Source: Duncaniella sp. (GTDB taxonomy: Bacteria > Bacteroidota > Bacteroidia > Bacteroidales > Muribaculaceae). From it: DNA of 14,782 bases. The stretch spans positions 1 to 14,782 of the forward strand of contig JAFLRW010000027.1 of NCBI GenBank assembly GCA_022511285.1, given 5' to 3'. The position numbers and the translations under genes were made by a program. Shown piece by piece: positions 14,011 to 14,782 of this stretch (position 1 is the first letter of the stretch; each line of letters opens with the position of its first letter). The notes beneath the pieces are model-generated. The model worked only from the letters and a program-made list of their open reading frames with translations, was not told the DNA's origin and did not search any database.

Positions 14011-14694
14011 TTATTTTCCGGCGAGGGCTTGAGCGCGCTCGAGATATTTTTCAAAGTTCACTCCAAGTTCGTCGGCAAATGTGGGATAGTCGGCGATGAG
14101 TGTCTTATAAATATCAGCCTCGGCAGCATAGTCCTTCATCTCGTGGAGCACGGTGGCTTCTTTGAGCAGGAAGACGGGGGTGTAGTGAGGATTGCCGTCG
14201 GAGAGCGAAACCGCTTTCTTGAAGGCGGCTACTGCTTCGGAATATTTCTGAAGGTTCACATAACAGTCTCCTTCGAGGCTCTTAGCTCCGGCTCCGATGA
14301 TTGATTCTGAAGCTGAGTAGCCTTTGAGGGCTTTGAGGGCTTCTTCATATTTCTTGTCTTTGTAGAGGAGTATGGCAGCGTTGAGGCTGGCGAGCTCACC
14401 GGCTTTGTAGCCGTGCTCGGCTGCCACTTGCTGATATTTGGCCAGAGCCACGGAGTCGTTGCCCATCAAGAGCTCTATGTCTGCCTGTCCAAGGGCTTCG
14501 TTGGCCGCATTGATGCCTGGCTGACGGATGGCGTAGACCCAGATTAGGATGAGGGCTACCACTGCGGCTACGCCGATGCAAGCGTAGACGATGACTTTGG
14601 AGTTCTGCTCCATACGGGTGGAGAGGTCGGTCAGAGTGTCGTTTACCTCATCAATTGAGGTGCGGGTTTCTTCTTGATTAGAGTTATGTGCCAT
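14011..14694 (-). CDS. Inner-membrane-anchored TPR protein (YfgM-like)
   Basis: A 227-aa protein with a polar N-terminal segment of about 30 residues, one hydrophobic transmembrane helix (about 34-55, VIVYACIGVAAVVALILIWV) and a C-terminal region of helical tetratricopeptide-type repeats (about 62-225). TPR character shows in pairs such as ALAKYQQVAAEHGY (83-96), KKYEEALKALKGY (114-126), QKYSEAVAAFKKAV (149-162) and KDYAAEADIYKTLI (187-200). The architecture matches the YfgM/TPR_21 group, whose E. coli member associates with the SecYEG translocon and PpiD in the periplasm. A similar scaffold role is possible but not shown. Basic residues flank the helix weakly (SK before, R after), so orientation is uncertain. 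It starts at the ATG at 14694 behind a -7 box, and ends with an intrinsic terminator; single-gene unit in this window. Confidence 0.85.
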   Translation of the reverse strand: MAHNSNQEETRTSIDEVNDTLTDLSTRMEQNSKVIVYACIGVAAVVALILIWVYAIRQPGINAANEALGQADIELLMGNDSVALAKYQQVAAEHGYKAGELASLNAAILLYKDKKYEEALKALKGYSASESIIGAGAKSLEGDCYVNLQKYSEAVAAFKKAVSLSDGNPHYTPVFLLKEATVLHEMKDYAAEADIYKTLIADYPTFADELGVNFEKYLERAQALAGK

Positions 14695-14754
14695 TGTGTA
14701 ATGTTATTATCTGTTTTCCGGTGCCCACTAATGGTGTGGGGGATTATCAATTTG

Positions 14755-14762
14755 CAAAATTA
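14755..14762 (-). promoter_or_regulatory. -7 promoter element for the TPR protein gene
   Basis: TAATTTTG on the minus strand (14762-14755) matches TAnnTTTG, giving a leader of about 55 nt. No convincing TTTG sits at the expected distance; the -33 element would fall at or just beyond the right edge of the window. Confidence 0.5.
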
Positions 14763-14782
14763 GTATTTATTTAGCGAACAAT

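Noticed and set aside
1..14782. CRISPR arrays, tRNA/rRNA genes, insertion sequences
   Set aside because: No regularly spaced repeats, cloverleaf-like stretches, rRNA-like sequence or transposase motifs were seen on either strand.

Overview
The window looks like a chromosomal segment of a gut-type Bacteroidales bacterium. Muribaculaceae or a close relative fits best, but this rests on gene content and style, not on a search. Nearly every transcription unit is preceded by the Bacteroidetes sigma-ABfr promoter pattern (about TTTG, 19-21 bp, then TAnnTTTG). Shine-Dalgarno sites are weak or absent. Secreted proteins carry C-terminal tails like type IX secretion sorting domains, and pyrH-frr form an operon. 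There are no rRNA or tRNA genes, CRISPR arrays, insertion sequences or integrases that I can see.

Layout, left to right. 1-936 (-): 5' part of a secreted protein of unknown function. 1046-1591 (-): basic protein of unknown function with a long leader. 2013-3317 (+): pyrH-frr, UMP kinase and ribosome recycling factor. 3512-6271 (+): large secreted PL9-type pectate lyase. 6381-7130 (-): family 2 glycosyltransferase of the LPS-core type. 7131-7601: AT-rich gap with a plus-strand promoter and structured sequence but no convincing gene, a candidate small RNA. 7602-9347 (-): phosphoglucomutase/phosphomannomutase. 9583-11101 (+): two-gene unit encoding a short acidic disordered protein and a phage major-capsid-like protein (DUF5309/SU10 type). 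11186-13888 (-): large secreted PL1-type pectate lyase. 14011-14694 (-): membrane-anchored TPR protein. Strong hairpins separate the convergent gene pairs.

Functionally, most of the window is housekeeping (nucleotide metabolism, translation, sugar-phosphate interconversion, envelope glycosylation) interleaved with secreted pectin degradation. The two lyases have different folds and different accessory domains, and would cut de-esterified pectin outside the cell or on its surface. No SusC/SusD pair lies beside them here.

The outlier is the solitary capsid-like gene. It has an intact reading frame, its own Bacteroidetes-type promoter and a terminator hairpin. No portal, terminase, protease, tail or integrase gene is within about 9 kb upstream or 3.7 kb downstream. 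It is either a relic of a decayed prophage or a domesticated shell protein, conceptually like an encapsulin, with the small acidic protein as possible scaffold or cargo adaptor. That is the strongest candidate here for an undescribed system.
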